The notes under the pieces are model-generated. The model saw nothing but the letters and a program-made list of their open reading frames with translations. It was not told where the DNA came from and made no database searches. A stretch of DNA of 64,000 nt from assembly GCF_003837805.1 (NCBI RefSeq), contig NZ_RQIT01000022.1, positions 58,555 to 122,554 of the forward strand, given 5' to 3'. Shown here piece by piece: positions 56,333 to 64,000 of the stretch. The stretch comes from Bradyrhizobium sp. RP6. Lineage in GTDB: Bacteria > Pseudomonadota > Alphaproteobacteria > Rhizobiales > Xanthobacteraceae. The position numbers and the translations under genes are program-made. Within the stretch, counting starts at the first letter, position 1. Each line of letters begins with the position of its first letter.

Positions 56333-57949
56333 TTACTTGGCTGGCTCGGTCAGCCACTGGCGGATGATCGCGACGGTTTCGTTGGGGTTGCGCTCGGCGA
56401 GCTCGCCCACGCGATGAACGGACTGGGCGTGGACCTGGCCCTGGATGGTGGCGACGTCGATGGCGCTGGCGGCACCGCTCGGCAGCAGCGCCTGGCCGGA
56501 GGCCGGCGCGGCCTCTTCCGACGCGGCGGGGCCCGTCAGCACGCCGGAGATGGCGGCGGCGACCTCGTCGGAGGCGAGGATGCGCTTGACCAGCGGGCGG
56601 ATGACCAGGAACAGCACGACCAGGCCGAGCAGCATCATCACGCCGAGCTCGACGAAGTACATGACGTCGTCCTTGGTGAACTGCAGCATGCCGAGCAAGC
56701 CTGAGGACTCGCCGATCGGCGAGGTGGAAGGCGCGTCGGCAAAGCGGAGATTCACGACCTCGACCTGGTCGCCGCGCTTCTGGTCGAAGCCGATCGCCGA
56801 GCGCACCAGGGTGGCGATGCTCTCGAGCTGCTCCTTGGTGCGGTCCTGGTAGGCCAGCTCGCCCTTGTCGTTCTTGGAGTAGATGCCGTCGACCAGCACC
56901 GCGACCGAGATGCGGTTGACCCGGCCGGCTTCGGTCACTTCGGTCTTGGTGGTGCGGGAGATCTCGTAATTGTTGGTCTCTTCGGTCTTCTTGCTCTGGT
57001 CCTTGGGGGCGGCGGCGGCGTTGTTCTGCTGGCTGCCGGGCAGCTCGTTGTTGACGGTGACCTGGCCGTTGTTGTCGGCGGTCATGCTCTGCTCTTCGCG
57101 GGTCTGGCTCGAGCGCAGCACCCGGCCTTCGGGGTCGAACTTGTCCGAGGTCTGGGTGACCTTGTTGAAGTCGAAATCGGCCGACAGCTGCACGCGGGCG
57201 CGGCCCGAGCCGACCACGGAGGACACGATGTCCTCGACCTGCTTGCGCATGCGCTTTTCGAAGGAGATGCGGCGCTCGTCGCCGACCGCCTGCTCCGGAT
57301 CGGTCGCCGCGCCGTCGGCCAGCAGCTGGCCGGCCTCGTCGACGATCGAGACCCGTTGCGGCTTCAGCCCGTTGACGGCGGAGGCGACGAGATGGCGGAT
57401 GGCGCGGATCTGCTGGGCTTCCAGCGAGCCGCGGACGCGGACCACGATCGAGGCCGACGGCTCCGGCGCCTCGCGCGCAAACAGCGGGCGCTCGGGCAGC
57501 ACGAGATGGACGCGCGCGGCCTGGATGCGGTCGATGGCGCGGATGGTGCGGGCGAGCTCGCCTTCCAGCGCGCGGAGATGATTGATGTTCTGAACGAAGG
57601 AGGTGGTGCCGAGTGCGTCCGATTTGTCGAACACCTCGTAGCCGACGCCGCCGCCCTTGGGCAGGCCGCCCTCGGCGAGCTTCATGCGCAGCCGGGTGAC
57701 CTTGTCCTTGGGCACCATGATGATGGAGCCCTCGTTGCGGATCTCGAACTGGATGCCCTGGCGTTCCAGGTCCTTGATGATGGTCGAGGAATCCTCGACG
57801 CTGAGGTCCGTGAACAGCGTCGTCATCTGCGGCGTGGTGACGCGCATGATGACGAAGGCGAAGAAGCCGATGAGCGCGGCGGTGACCGCGATCATCGCCC
57901 CGAACCGGGCGGCGCCGATACTCTTCAGAAAGTCCGCAAGCCCTTGCAA
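56333..57949 (-). CDS. fliF: Flagellar MS-ring protein FliF
   Basis: 538-residue ring protein of the basal body. Two membrane helices (about 19-37, and around 435-455) bracket the periplasmic ring-building domains (MTTLFTDLSVEDSSTIIKDL and LARTIRAIDRIQAARVHLVL); the C-terminal tail contacts FliG. The start is TTG 57949 with a GGGGCGG-like site upstream, giving the usual MQGLADFLKSIGA beginning. First gene of the operon. Confidence 0.95.
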   Translation of the reverse strand: MQGLADFLKSIGAARFGAMIAVTAALIGFFAFVIMRVTTPQMTTLFTDLSVEDSSTIIKDLERQGIQFEIRNEGSIIMVPKDKVTRLRMKLAEGGLPKGGGVGYEVFDKSDALGTTSFVQNINHLRALEGELARTIRAIDRIQAARVHLVLPERPLFAREAPEPSASIVVRVRGSLEAQQIRAIRHLVASAVNGLKPQRVSIVDEAGQLLADGAATDPEQAVGDERRISFEKRMRKQVEDIVSSVVGSGRARVQLSADFDFNKVTQTSDKFDPEGRVLRSSQTREEQSMTADNNGQVTVNNELPGSQQNNAAAAPKDQSKKTEETNNYEISRTTKTEVTEAGRVNRISVAVLVDGIYSKNDKGELAYQDRTKEQLESIATLVRSAIGFDQKRGDQVEVVNLRFADAPSTSPIGESSGLLGMLQFTKDDVMYFVELGVMMLLGLVVLFLVIRPLVKRILASDEVAAAISGVLTGPAASEEAAPASGQALLPSGAASAIDVATIQGQVHAQSVHRVGELAERNPNETVAIIRQWLTEPAK

Positions 57950-58030
57950 GCAACCGCCCCAGCAGATTCGGCTGCTTTCACCGGAAAGGCCGACTGGGCA
58001 ATTATTGCCTAGGTGATGGTTTCGATATGG

Positions 58031-58044
58031 TTAACGAGAGTTAA
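58031..58044. promoter_or_regulatory. CtrA-like paired TTAA site upstream of fliF
   Basis: TTAACGAGAGTTAA gives two TTAA half-sites separated by 6 bases, against 7 in the CtrA consensus, about 82-95 bases before the fliF start. Caulobacter class II flagellar promoters are CtrA-dependent, and sciP, encoding a CtrA inhibitor, is next door. The spacing mismatch keeps confidence low. Confidence 0.4.
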
Positions 58045-58069
58045 GAGATCGGACAAAACTGTATCATGA

Positions 58070-58102
58070 AAAAAATCGGCCTCGCGGAGCGAGGCCGATT
58101 TT
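58070..58102 (-). terminator. Intrinsic terminator after sciP
   Basis: AAAATCGGCCTCG and CGAGGCCGATTTT form a perfect 13-bp stem with a 5-base loop, and on the minus strand a run of seven T follows. It starts 29 bases after the sciP stop. Confidence 0.9.
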
Positions 58103-58130
58103 CGTCAAAAGCTGCAGATTTCCGGATCGC

Positions 58131-58406
58131 CTACTGGCGATATTGCTGGATGCGGGTGGTGCGAAGACCCGCCAGACCGTGCTGGTCGATGGAAAACTGC
58201 CAGGAAAGGAATTCGTCGACCGTCAGGGTATAACGGCTGCAGGCCTCCTCGAGGGAGAGAAGTCCACCACGGACGGCGGCGACGACTTCGGCCTTGCGAC
58301 GGATGACCCAACGTTTCGTGCCCGGTGCAGGCAGATCCGCGATCGTCAACGGACTGCCGTCCGGCCCGATGACGTATTTTACCCTCGGGCGATGGGGTTC
58401 TGTCAT
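58131..58406 (-). CDS. sciP: CtrA inhibitor SciP (DUF1153)
   Basis: 91-residue regulator. The start MTEPHRPRVKYVIGPDG, the PGTKRWVIRRKAEVVAAVRG helix-turn-helix and GLLSLEEACSRYTLTVDEFL match SciP/DUF1153 almost throughout. SciP binds DNA and CtrA and limits CtrA-driven transcription in the cell cycle. A seven-codon upstream extension is open but lacks a site. Own terminator downstream. Confidence 0.93.
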   Translation of the reverse strand: MTEPHRPRVKYVIGPDGSPLTIADLPAPGTKRWVIRRKAEVVAAVRGGLLSLEEACSRYTLTVDEFLSWQFSIDQHGLAGLRTTRIQQYRQ

Positions 58407-58637
58407 GGCGTACTCACAAACTCTCAACCACTGAACTCACGCCCGTAACCCTACGCCCCCCGGCTTAAAAATCCGCTAAGCCTAAGGGTTCAATACAATT
58501 CTCGTTGAAACTTGCGGGAACACGGCCGTCTCGGCCGGCGCGAGACGCGATTCCGGCGGGCCAAGCGGGCAGAAGGTAAATACTTTACTAACGCCGAACG
58601 ACTTTTGCGGGCTCGGCGCGAGCCCGGGACTCTGATC

Positions 58638-58662
58638 CACCTCTCCCCGCCGGGAAGAGGTG
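58638..58662. other. Stem-loop just after flgD
   Basis: CACCTCT and AGAGGTG, with an inner CCC/GGG, form an 11-bp imperfect stem 9 bases after the flgD stop. No T-run follows, so it may be a repeat-derived 3' hairpin. The rest of the 264-base gap up to sciP (58407-58670) holds the sciP promoter region and nothing else recognised. Confidence 0.45.
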
Positions 58663-58670
58663 CCTCGCCC

Positions 58671-59378
58671 TCAATAGGCGCTTGTCGCGATGATGCTCTT
58701 GACCTGGCTCAGCGTGTAGCTGGCACCGTCGATGGTGAGCAGCGGCGGCGACTGGGTCAGGTCGACCGACGATACTACGCCCTGCACCTGCGCGGCGATG
58801 CCGACATTGTTGTTCGCGACGTCCTTGCCCGTGGCCGAGATCGTGTACTTGCCGTCGGGCCATTGCGTGCCGTCATTGCCCATGCCGTTCCAGGTGAACG
58901 GAATGTCGTTGCCGGCGGCGGCGGTGTATTTGCCGTTGAACACGGTCTGGCCGCTGGAATTGGCGATCGAGATCTCGACGGTGGAGTCGGTCGGCACGTT
59001 GAGATGCCAGATCGCCGCCGAGTTCGTCATGCTCGTGGTCGAACCGTCGACCAGCGCGGTCTTGCCGACGAAGCCCAGCGCCTGGGTCGCCTGCGTGGTC
59101 TGCTGGAGGGTGACGAGCTGGGCCAGCGAATCGTTGGTCTTGAGCTGCTGCTCGACGCCGGCGAACTGCACCAGCTGCTGGGTGAACTGGTTGGTGTCGA
59201 GCGGATCGAGCGGGTTCTGGTTCTGGAGCTGCGTCGTCAGCAGCGTCAGGAAGGTCTGGAAGTTGCCGGCGAGCGTCGAGCCCGTGGTCGAGCTCAACGA
59301 GTTCGAGGAGGAGGATTTCGGGATGTCGGTCGTCCCGGAGACGACGGAAGGGGCGGTGGCGGCATTCGTGGTGGCCAT
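58671..59378 (-). CDS. flgD: Flagellar hook-cap protein FlgD
   Basis: 235-residue scaffold for hook assembly. The N-terminal FlgD signature is clear (FQTFLTLLTTQLQNQNPLDP, then LDTNQFTQQLVQFAGVEQQL), followed by the FlgD Tudor/Fn3-like part (IPFTWNGMGNDGTQWPDGKY). It is 12 bases downstream of fliK, the hook-length gene, and likely cotranscribed. Confidence 0.94.
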   Translation of the reverse strand: MATTNAATAPSVVSGTTDIPKSSSSNSLSSTTGSTLAGNFQTFLTLLTTQLQNQNPLDPLDTNQFTQQLVQFAGVEQQLKTNDSLAQLVTLQQTTQATQALGFVGKTALVDGSTTSMTNSAAIWHLNVPTDSTVEISIANSSGQTVFNGKYTAAAGNDIPFTWNGMGNDGTQWPDGKYTISATGKDVANNNVGIAAQVQGVVSSVDLTQSPPLLTIDGASYTLSQVKSIIATSAY

Positions 59379-59390
59379 TTCGAATACTCC

Positions 59391-61016
59391 TCACACTCTG
59401 ATGTCGATGCCGCCGCTCGACCCGAGCATGCGGCCGTAGCCGCGGGCGACAGGCGCGGCAGCAACGGTTTCGTCTTCGCTGATGATCAGCCGGCGGGCAT
59501 TGCCGCCATTGTCGTTATTCTGGCCGGAATTCTGGCCCGATGAATTCTGGTCGCGCAGGCTGAAGGACAGCCCGTTGCTGCCGGTCTTGAAGCCTGCATC
59601 GTCGAGCGCGCGCTGCAATTGCGGTGCGTCCTGCTTCAGCATCGACAGCGTCTCCGGCTTCTCGACCGTGAGATGCGAGGTGACCTGGCCGTTGCGGTCG
59701 ACATTGATGCGGACGTCGATGCGGCCGAGCTCGGTCGGGTCGAGGCTGATGTCGAACCGGGACTTGCCGGCGCGAATGGCAGCCGCGATCTCGATCGGCA
59801 CGCCGCTGATCGGCACGGCGGCATGGTTTGCCGCGGTCGCGGTAAGCGTCGCCGTCGATGCCGTGGCGGCCGAGATCGTGTTGGTCAGCGGCGCCTGCAC
59901 GGCGGAAGCGGCCTGCGCGCCGGCATCCGTCGGGGCGATGGTAGCCTGCGTGCCCGCATGCGCATGCGTGGCTGGCGCGCCTTGTGCCGGATCGGCGGCG
60001 AGGTCGGCGCGGCTTGCCTTGGCGTCGGTCGCTCCGCCATCTGCCTGCGGCTTTGCGGCCTGCGCATGCGCGACCGACGGAGCCTGCGCGGCGTTCGCCG
60101 TGCCGGTGTTCTGGCCGATATTCGAGACGTCGCTCTGGGCCTGCGTCGTTGCGGCGGCCTTGAACGAGGTCTTCGGCGTGCCCTGGCTGACGGCGGCGAT
60201 CAGTCCGCCGTTGGCCTTCGCATCCGTCGCGGTCGCCTCGCTTGCGCCGGTCGCGGTCTCGCCGAGCGTCGCCGTGGTGTCGGCATCGACCTCGACGCCT
60301 GCAGCCTTGGCGCTCTTGTCGCCGGCGGTGGCGGTATCGGTCTTGTTGCCGGCGATCTGCGCCGCAGTGGAGGCACTGGCGGCAAGACCTGCTGCGGCGA
60401 TCGTCAGCGGCGAGGCGGCTGCATCGCCGGCCTGGCTCGCAGCCGCATTCGGATCGGCCGGCACGACGGGCGCGGCAACGACGATCGCGTTCGGATCGGG
60501 CAGGGCGGGCTGCGTCGCATCGGCCGGCACGGCGGCAGCCGCATCGGCGACGGCGGCAGGAGCGTCGGTGCCGTCGGACTTGTCGCCCTTGGTCTCGTCG
60601 GATTTGTCCGTCGATCCGGCGTCCGATGTCTCGGACTTGTCCTTGATCTTGCCGGTGTCCTTGGCCGGATCGCTGGTCGTATCGCTCTTGTCGTTCTTCG
60701 CCGGCGCGGATGTGTCGTCATTCGCCTTGCTGTGCGAAGCCTGGTCCGTGGAAGAGGTGTTGCGCGGGCTCCGGTCGGACGCGGTGGAAGACGAGGTGGA
60801 ATCGCTCCGGCGCGGCGCAGTGTCCTGCGCCTGCGTATTGTTGCTGATCGCCTGGGTGTTGCTGTCGACCAGCGAGCCGAAAGCGTCGTTCGCGGGCGTG
60901 TCTTTCGTGGCTTGCGACCGGGCAGGCTTTTGCTGCGCGCTCTGGACTTGCACGCTTGCCACGACGTCTGACGTACGACCAACCACAGGCAACCCCTTGG
61001 AAGCAACTTCGGACAA
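59391..61016 (-). CDS. fliK: Flagellar hook-length control protein FliK
   Basis: 541-residue FliK. Residues 1-400 are low-complexity (Asp, Lys, Ser, Thr, Ala), the usual disordered ruler. The C-terminal hook-length domain reads FDISLDPTELGRIDVRINVD, GQVTSHLTVEKPETLSMLK and LQRALDDAGF. The start is TTG 61016 and its ribosome site is weak, so the true start could be a few codons in. It acts with FlgD and FlhB in the substrate switch. Confidence 0.88.
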   Translation of the reverse strand: MSEVASKGLPVVGRTSDVVASVQVQSAQQKPARSQATKDTPANDAFGSLVDSNTQAISNNTQAQDTAPRRSDSTSSSTASDRSPRNTSSTDQASHSKANDDTSAPAKNDKSDTTSDPAKDTGKIKDKSETSDAGSTDKSDETKGDKSDGTDAPAAVADAAAAVPADATQPALPDPNAIVVAAPVVPADPNAAASQAGDAAASPLTIAAAGLAASASTAAQIAGNKTDTATAGDKSAKAAGVEVDADTTATLGETATGASEATATDAKANGGLIAAVSQGTPKTSFKAAATTQAQSDVSNIGQNTGTANAAQAPSVAHAQAAKPQADGGATDAKASRADLAADPAQGAPATHAHAGTQATIAPTDAGAQAASAVQAPLTNTISAATASTATLTATAANHAAVPISGVPIEIAAAIRAGKSRFDISLDPTELGRIDVRINVDRNGQVTSHLTVEKPETLSMLKQDAPQLQRALDDAGFKTGSNGLSFSLRDQNSSGQNSGQNNDNGGNARRLIISEDETVAAAPVARGYGRMLGSSGGIDIRV

Positions 61017-61335
61017 GGGGTAGCAAGGAGCGGGCCACCGCCTTCCGTGTAATTTTATTCAGTAAAATCAATAGCTTGAATGTTTTGGCTCGATGCCGGC
61101 AAGGTGCCGCGGCCCCGCCATTTCTGCCGCCCCGGCAAGAATTGCCCTAAGCCGGCTGCCCGCGCGATTGCTTCACCGGAATGCCGCCTATATTAAGGAG
61201 GTTACTCTCAGCCGCTTTCGACTTGGGCAGTCGTGCCCCCCAGGGAACCAGGGTTCCGGGGGATCACCGATGCCCCGCGAGAAGGCACAGGAATCGCGGA
61301 TCGCGCTACGCCGCCGCCACAACGCTCTAAGGCCC
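61017..61335. promoter_or_regulatory. Divergent fliK-mnmA gap
   Basis: About 320 bases holding both promoters. An open extension of mnmA runs through much of it but shows no conserved sequence. A short ATTTTA/TAAAAT inverted repeat is present at about 61052-61068. No sigma-54 site was found. Confidence 0.4.
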
Positions 61336-62517
61336 ATGCTGAACAGTCTGGATCTCGAAGGCCGTCCCGAGGACACCAGGGTCGTCGTCGCCATGTCGGG
61401 CGGAGTCGATTCCTCGACGACGGCTGCGCTGCTGAAGGCGGAAGGCTACGACGTCGTCGGCATCACGCTGCAGCTCTACGACCATGGCGCGGCGACCCAC
61501 CGCAAGGGCGCCTGCTGCGCCGGCCAGGACATCCACGACGCCCGCGATGTCGCGGCCAAGCTCGGCATTCCCCATTACGTGCTCGACTACGAGGACCGCT
61601 TTCGCGAGTCCGTCATCGACAATTTCGCCGACTCTTACGCGCTCGGCGAGACGCCGGTGCCGTGCGTCGAGTGCAACCGCTCGGTCAAGTTCCGCGACCT
61701 GCTGAAGACAGCGCGTGAGCTCAGCGCACAGGCGCTCGCGACAGGGCATTATGTTGCCTCGCGCCGCCTGCCCAATGGCTCGCGGGCGCTGGTCTGCGCG
61801 GCCGACGCCGACCGCGACCAGAGCTATTTCCTGTTCGCGACCACGCGCGAGCAGCTCGACTTCCTGCGCTTTCCGCTCGGCGACATGACCAAGCCGCAGA
61901 CGCGCGAGCTCGCGCGCCGCTTCGGTCTTGCGGTCGCCGACAAGCACGACAGCCAGGACATCTGCTTCGTGCCGACCGGCCGCTACACCGATATCATCAC
62001 GCGGCTGCGTCCGAACGCGATGGATCCCGGCGACATCGTCGATCTCTCGGGGCGCGTGCTCGGCCGGCACAGCGGCATCGCCAATTTCACCGTCGGCCAG
62101 CGCCGCGGCCTCGGTATCGCCTCCGGTTCGCCGCTGTTCGTGGTGCGGCTGGAGGCCGCTACCCGCCGCGTCGTCGTCGGCCCGCGCGATGCGCTGAAGA
62201 TGCACCGCATCAGCTTGCGCGACGTCAACTGGATCGGCGACGGCGACATCGACCGCGCGATCGGCGGCGGCCTCGAGATGTTCGTGCGCGTGCGCTCGAC
62301 CCGCAGCCCGCAGCCGGCCTGGCTGCGCGGCGGCAATGGCCAATACGAGGTCGAGCTCGTCGCCGGCGAGGAGGGCGTCTCGCCCGGCCAGGCCTGCGTG
62401 TTCTACGACGCAGCCGGCGGCCAGGCCCGCGTGCTCGGCGGCGGCTTCATCCAGAGCGCCGCGGCGAAGGTCGGCGCGGCCACGTCGCGCCCGCTCGCGG
62501 AAGCGGTCCGCGGCTGA
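61336..62517 (+). CDS. mnmA: tRNA 2-thiouridine synthase MnmA
   Basis: 393-residue enzyme placing sulfur on U34 of Lys, Glu and Gln tRNAs. The PP-loop ATP site SGGVDSS is at 21-27; the two catalytic cysteines lie in PCVECNRSVKF and DSQDICFVP. ATG 61336 follows TAAGG and gives a normal length; upstream in-frame starts at 61093 and 61270 are less likely. Confidence 0.95.
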   Translation: MLNSLDLEGRPEDTRVVVAMSGGVDSSTTAALLKAEGYDVVGITLQLYDHGAATHRKGACCAGQDIHDARDVAAKLGIPHYVLDYEDRFRESVIDNFADSYALGETPVPCVECNRSVKFRDLLKTARELSAQALATGHYVASRRLPNGSRALVCAADADRDQSYFLFATTREQLDFLRFPLGDMTKPQTRELARRFGLAVADKHDSQDICFVPTGRYTDIITRLRPNAMDPGDIVDLSGRVLGRHSGIANFTVGQRRGLGIASGSPLFVVRLEAATRRVVVGPRDALKMHRISLRDVNWIGDGDIDRAIGGGLEMFVRVRSTRSPQPAWLRGGNGQYEVELVAGEEGVSPGQACVFYDAAGGQARVLGGGFIQSAAAKVGAATSRPLAEAVRG

Positions 62518-62563
62518 TGCGAAATGAGATTGAGCCCGACTGTAGCCGCAACAGCGGTGCGCC

Positions 62564-62690
62564 CCCTCTCCCGCCTGCGGGAGAGGGTCGGGGAGAGGGC
62601 TCTCTCCGCGAGCGATACATCGCGAGAGGAAAGAACCCTCACCCGCCACGCTCTTGCGAGCGTGTCGATCTCTCCCGCAAGCGGGAGAGG
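62564..62690. repeat. Dispersed palindromic repeat, class B (long form)
   Basis: Hairpins CCCTCTCCCGC/GCGGGAGAGGG (62564-62587) and CTCTCCCGC/GCGGGAGAG (62670-62689) bracket two smaller hairpins. Related to 6008-6033 and 63444-63515. It separates mnmA from pmtA. Confidence 0.75.
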
Positions 62691-62769
62691 CGCTAGACCG
62701 GGTACGGCGCGAGGACCGTCATCACCAATGACCATCATCTAAGTAAGAGTATCGGGCAGGGCAGGGGGC

Positions 62770-63408
62770 ATGGCAGCAGACATCTCGCGGGCCGGGGTCG
62801 AGAAGGCCTATGGCCGCTGGGCGCCGGTCTATGATCTCGTGTTCGGCAAGGTGTTCGACGCCGGAAGGCAGTCGACCATCGCGGAGGCCGACCGCATCGG
62901 CGGCCGCATTCTCGACGTCGGCGTCGGCACCGGGCTTTCGCTCTCCGATTATGCGCGCACCACGAAGATCTGCGGCGTCGACATTTCCGAGCCGATGCTG
63001 CGCAAGGCGCAGGCGCGCGTGCGCGCGCTTCGCCTCTCCAACGTCGAAGTGCTGTCGGTGATGGATGCGAAGAACCTCGCCTTCCCCGACAAATTCTTCG
63101 ACGCGGTGGTCGCGCAATATGTCATCACGGCTGTGCCCGATCCCGAAGGCACGCTCGACGAGTTCGTCCGCGTGCTCAAGCCCGGCGGCGAGCTGATCCT
63201 CGTCAACCACATCGGCGCCGAGAGCGGCCCCCGAAAGCTGTTCGAGCTCGCCTTCGCCCCCATCGCCCGCCGCCTCGGCTGGCGCCCGGAATTCCCGTGG
63301 GCCCGCCTCGTGGGCTGGGCCGCCAGGCACGGCGGCATCACCCTCACCGAGCGCCGCCCCATGCCGCCGATGGGCCATTTCTCGCTGATCCGATACCGCA
63401 AGGCGTGA
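62770..63408 (+). CDS. pmtA: Phosphatidylethanolamine N-methyltransferase-like (PmtA)
   Basis: 212-residue SAM-dependent methyltransferase. The SAM loop is LDVGVGTG (48-55), then GVDISEPMLRKAQARV, and VVAQYVITAVPDPEGTLDEF; the end (PFSL-like MPPMGHFSLIRY) and the EFPWARLVGWAARHGGI region match Rhizobium/Rhodobacter-type PmtA. Such enzymes methylate phosphatidylethanolamine toward phosphatidylcholine, a main lipid in rhizobia. Other small-molecule methyltransferases are possible. Confidence 0.78.
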   Translation: MAADISRAGVEKAYGRWAPVYDLVFGKVFDAGRQSTIAEADRIGGRILDVGVGTGLSLSDYARTTKICGVDISEPMLRKAQARVRALRLSNVEVLSVMDAKNLAFPDKFFDAVVAQYVITAVPDPEGTLDEFVRVLKPGGELILVNHIGAESGPRKLFELAFAPIARRLGWRPEFPWARLVGWAARHGGITLTERRPMPPMGHFSLIRYRKA

Positions 63409-63443
63409 GCGAGCCCGAGGCGCGGCCAGGCCGGCAGCGCGCC

Positions 63444-63515
63444 CCCTCTCCCGCTTTGCTTGCGGGAGTGGGTAGGGGAGAGGGCTCTCTCCACGCGCGA
63501 TATCCCGCGCGTAAC
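63444..63515. repeat. Dispersed palindromic repeat, class B (third copy)
   Basis: CCCTCTCCCGC facing GCGGGAG, then GGGGAGAGGGCTCTCTCC and a CGCGCG-ATATC-CCGCGCG-like hairpin. It sits downstream of pmtA. Nothing else is recognised in the 278-base gap to 63687. Confidence 0.65.
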
Positions 63516-63686
63516 TCCGGCATTGCTGTGCAAGTTCACTCATTCGCTGATTGGATCGCTCCAGCGGAGCACGATCCGATGCGCGCAACGACGGGCGGCG
63601 CAGACCGTCAAATTTGCCGCAGTCCACTCCCGATCACATCGCACTCCGGCCGGGAACAGGCCGCCCGCGGCGCGCGTTTCCCTCCC

Positions 63687-64000
63687 ATGCGCACGACATC
63701 AAACATCATTCTGGCCGGCCTCCTGATCGCCGCCTCAGGCACAGCGATCGCGCAGGCCCCGCCCGCCCCGGCGACGCCGCCGCAACAGACCGCGCCGCCA
63801 TCCCCGCAACACGCGGCCAACTGCACCCCGCAGGACCGTCCGAACCGTCAATCGGACGGCACCACCACGGGCCAGTCCCGGGAACCGCTCGGCGACAAGC
63901 TGGCCAAATCCGACGGCGTGCTCTGCCCGCCCTCGGGCATCGACCCCGAGATGCACGCGCCGGCCCCCGACACCGGCGGCAACACCCCGGTGATCCCGCC
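63687..64000 (+). CDS. Secreted proline-rich hypothetical protein (partial)
   Basis: Runs off the right edge after 104 codons. A signal peptide (about 1-19, ending GTAIA) precedes a Pro/Ala/Gln-rich stretch. A conserved-looking part follows (EPLGDKLAKSDGVLCPPSGI and DPEMHAPAPDTGGNTPVIPP) with two cysteines. It resembles a conserved secreted protein of unknown function in Bradyrhizobium. No Shine-Dalgarno sequence was seen before ATG 63687. Confidence 0.65.
   Translation, partial: MRTTSNIILAGLLIAASGTAIAQAPPAPATPPQQTAPPSPQHAANCTPQDRPNRQSDGTTTGQSREPLGDKLAKSDGVLCPPSGIDPEMHAPAPDTGGNTPVIP

Noticed and set aside
55190..56704. 504-codon open frame opposite fliG and fliF
   Set aside because: It crosses two real coupled genes on the other strand and has no domain.
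59482..61023. 513-codon open frame opposite fliK
   Set aside because: Low-complexity mirror of the FliK ruler region; FliK has a recognisable C-terminal domain and context.

Overview
The window reads as a high-GC alphaproteobacterial chromosome, most likely Bradyrhizobium or a close relative. The supporting marks are an HmuP/HmuR/HmuQ haem system, a napEDABC operon behind a perfect FixK/FNR-type box, a Caulobacter-like polar flagellar set with FlbD and SciP, and many dispersed palindromic repeats between genes. No rRNA, tRNA, CRISPR array, phage or insertion sequence was recognised. The species call is an inference from gene content, not from a search.

0-6 kb: haem uptake. A cut-off hmuP gene on the left edge faces hmuR (outer-membrane TonB-dependent receptor). 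It is followed by hmuQ (IsdG-type haem-degrading enzyme), hutX (cytosolic haem carrier) and exbB-exbD-tonB (energy transduction). The inner-membrane importer hmuTUV is not in the window.

6-19 kb: solute handling. There is a secreted phytase-like esterase, a Tat-exported metallo-beta-lactamase-fold hydrolase, a sugar-type ABC importer without its ATPase (binding protein and two permeases), a 2-hydroxyacid dehydrogenase with an unusual nucleotide-binding loop, a Cache chemoreceptor, a Bug/TctC-type binding protein, and two paralogous EamA exporters flanking a DUF1330 gene.

19-29 kb: purA, a proline-rich single-pass membrane protein, a group of small secreted or membrane proteins (two share one four-cysteine pattern), DUF4112 and DUF3309 proteins, msrB and an exported msrA, a Tat-exported alpha/beta hydrolase broken by a one-base frameshift, and a short RecD-like helicase.

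29-34 kb: napEDABC, periplasmic nitrate reductase, with overlapping ATGA junctions and a FixK-type site upstream.

34-46 kb: a mixed accessory stretch. It holds an LLM flavoenzyme, an SDR-DoxX fusion coupled to a DUF2269 membrane protein, an RlpA-like protein, a DUF4105 protein, an amidohydrolase, small hypothetical genes, a VOC protein, an L,D-transpeptidase and a P450. Between about 39.2 and 43.3 kb lie decayed genes: an HdeD-like remnant and a DUF1254/DUF1214 gene with two one-base deletions.

46-51 kb: sulfonate use: ssuA, a 28-residue microprotein, ssuD, ssuC, ssuB and a flavin reductase. ssuC carries an in-frame TGA exactly where its family has Trp, so the importer is probably inactive in this sequence.

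51-61 kb: an M20 peptidase, then flagellar basal-body genes fliF-fliG-fliH-fliN-flbD (the Caulobacter fliF operon order), sciP, flgD and fliK, all on the minus strand. 61-64 kb: mnmA, a pmtA-like methyltransferase and the start of a secreted hypothetical protein.
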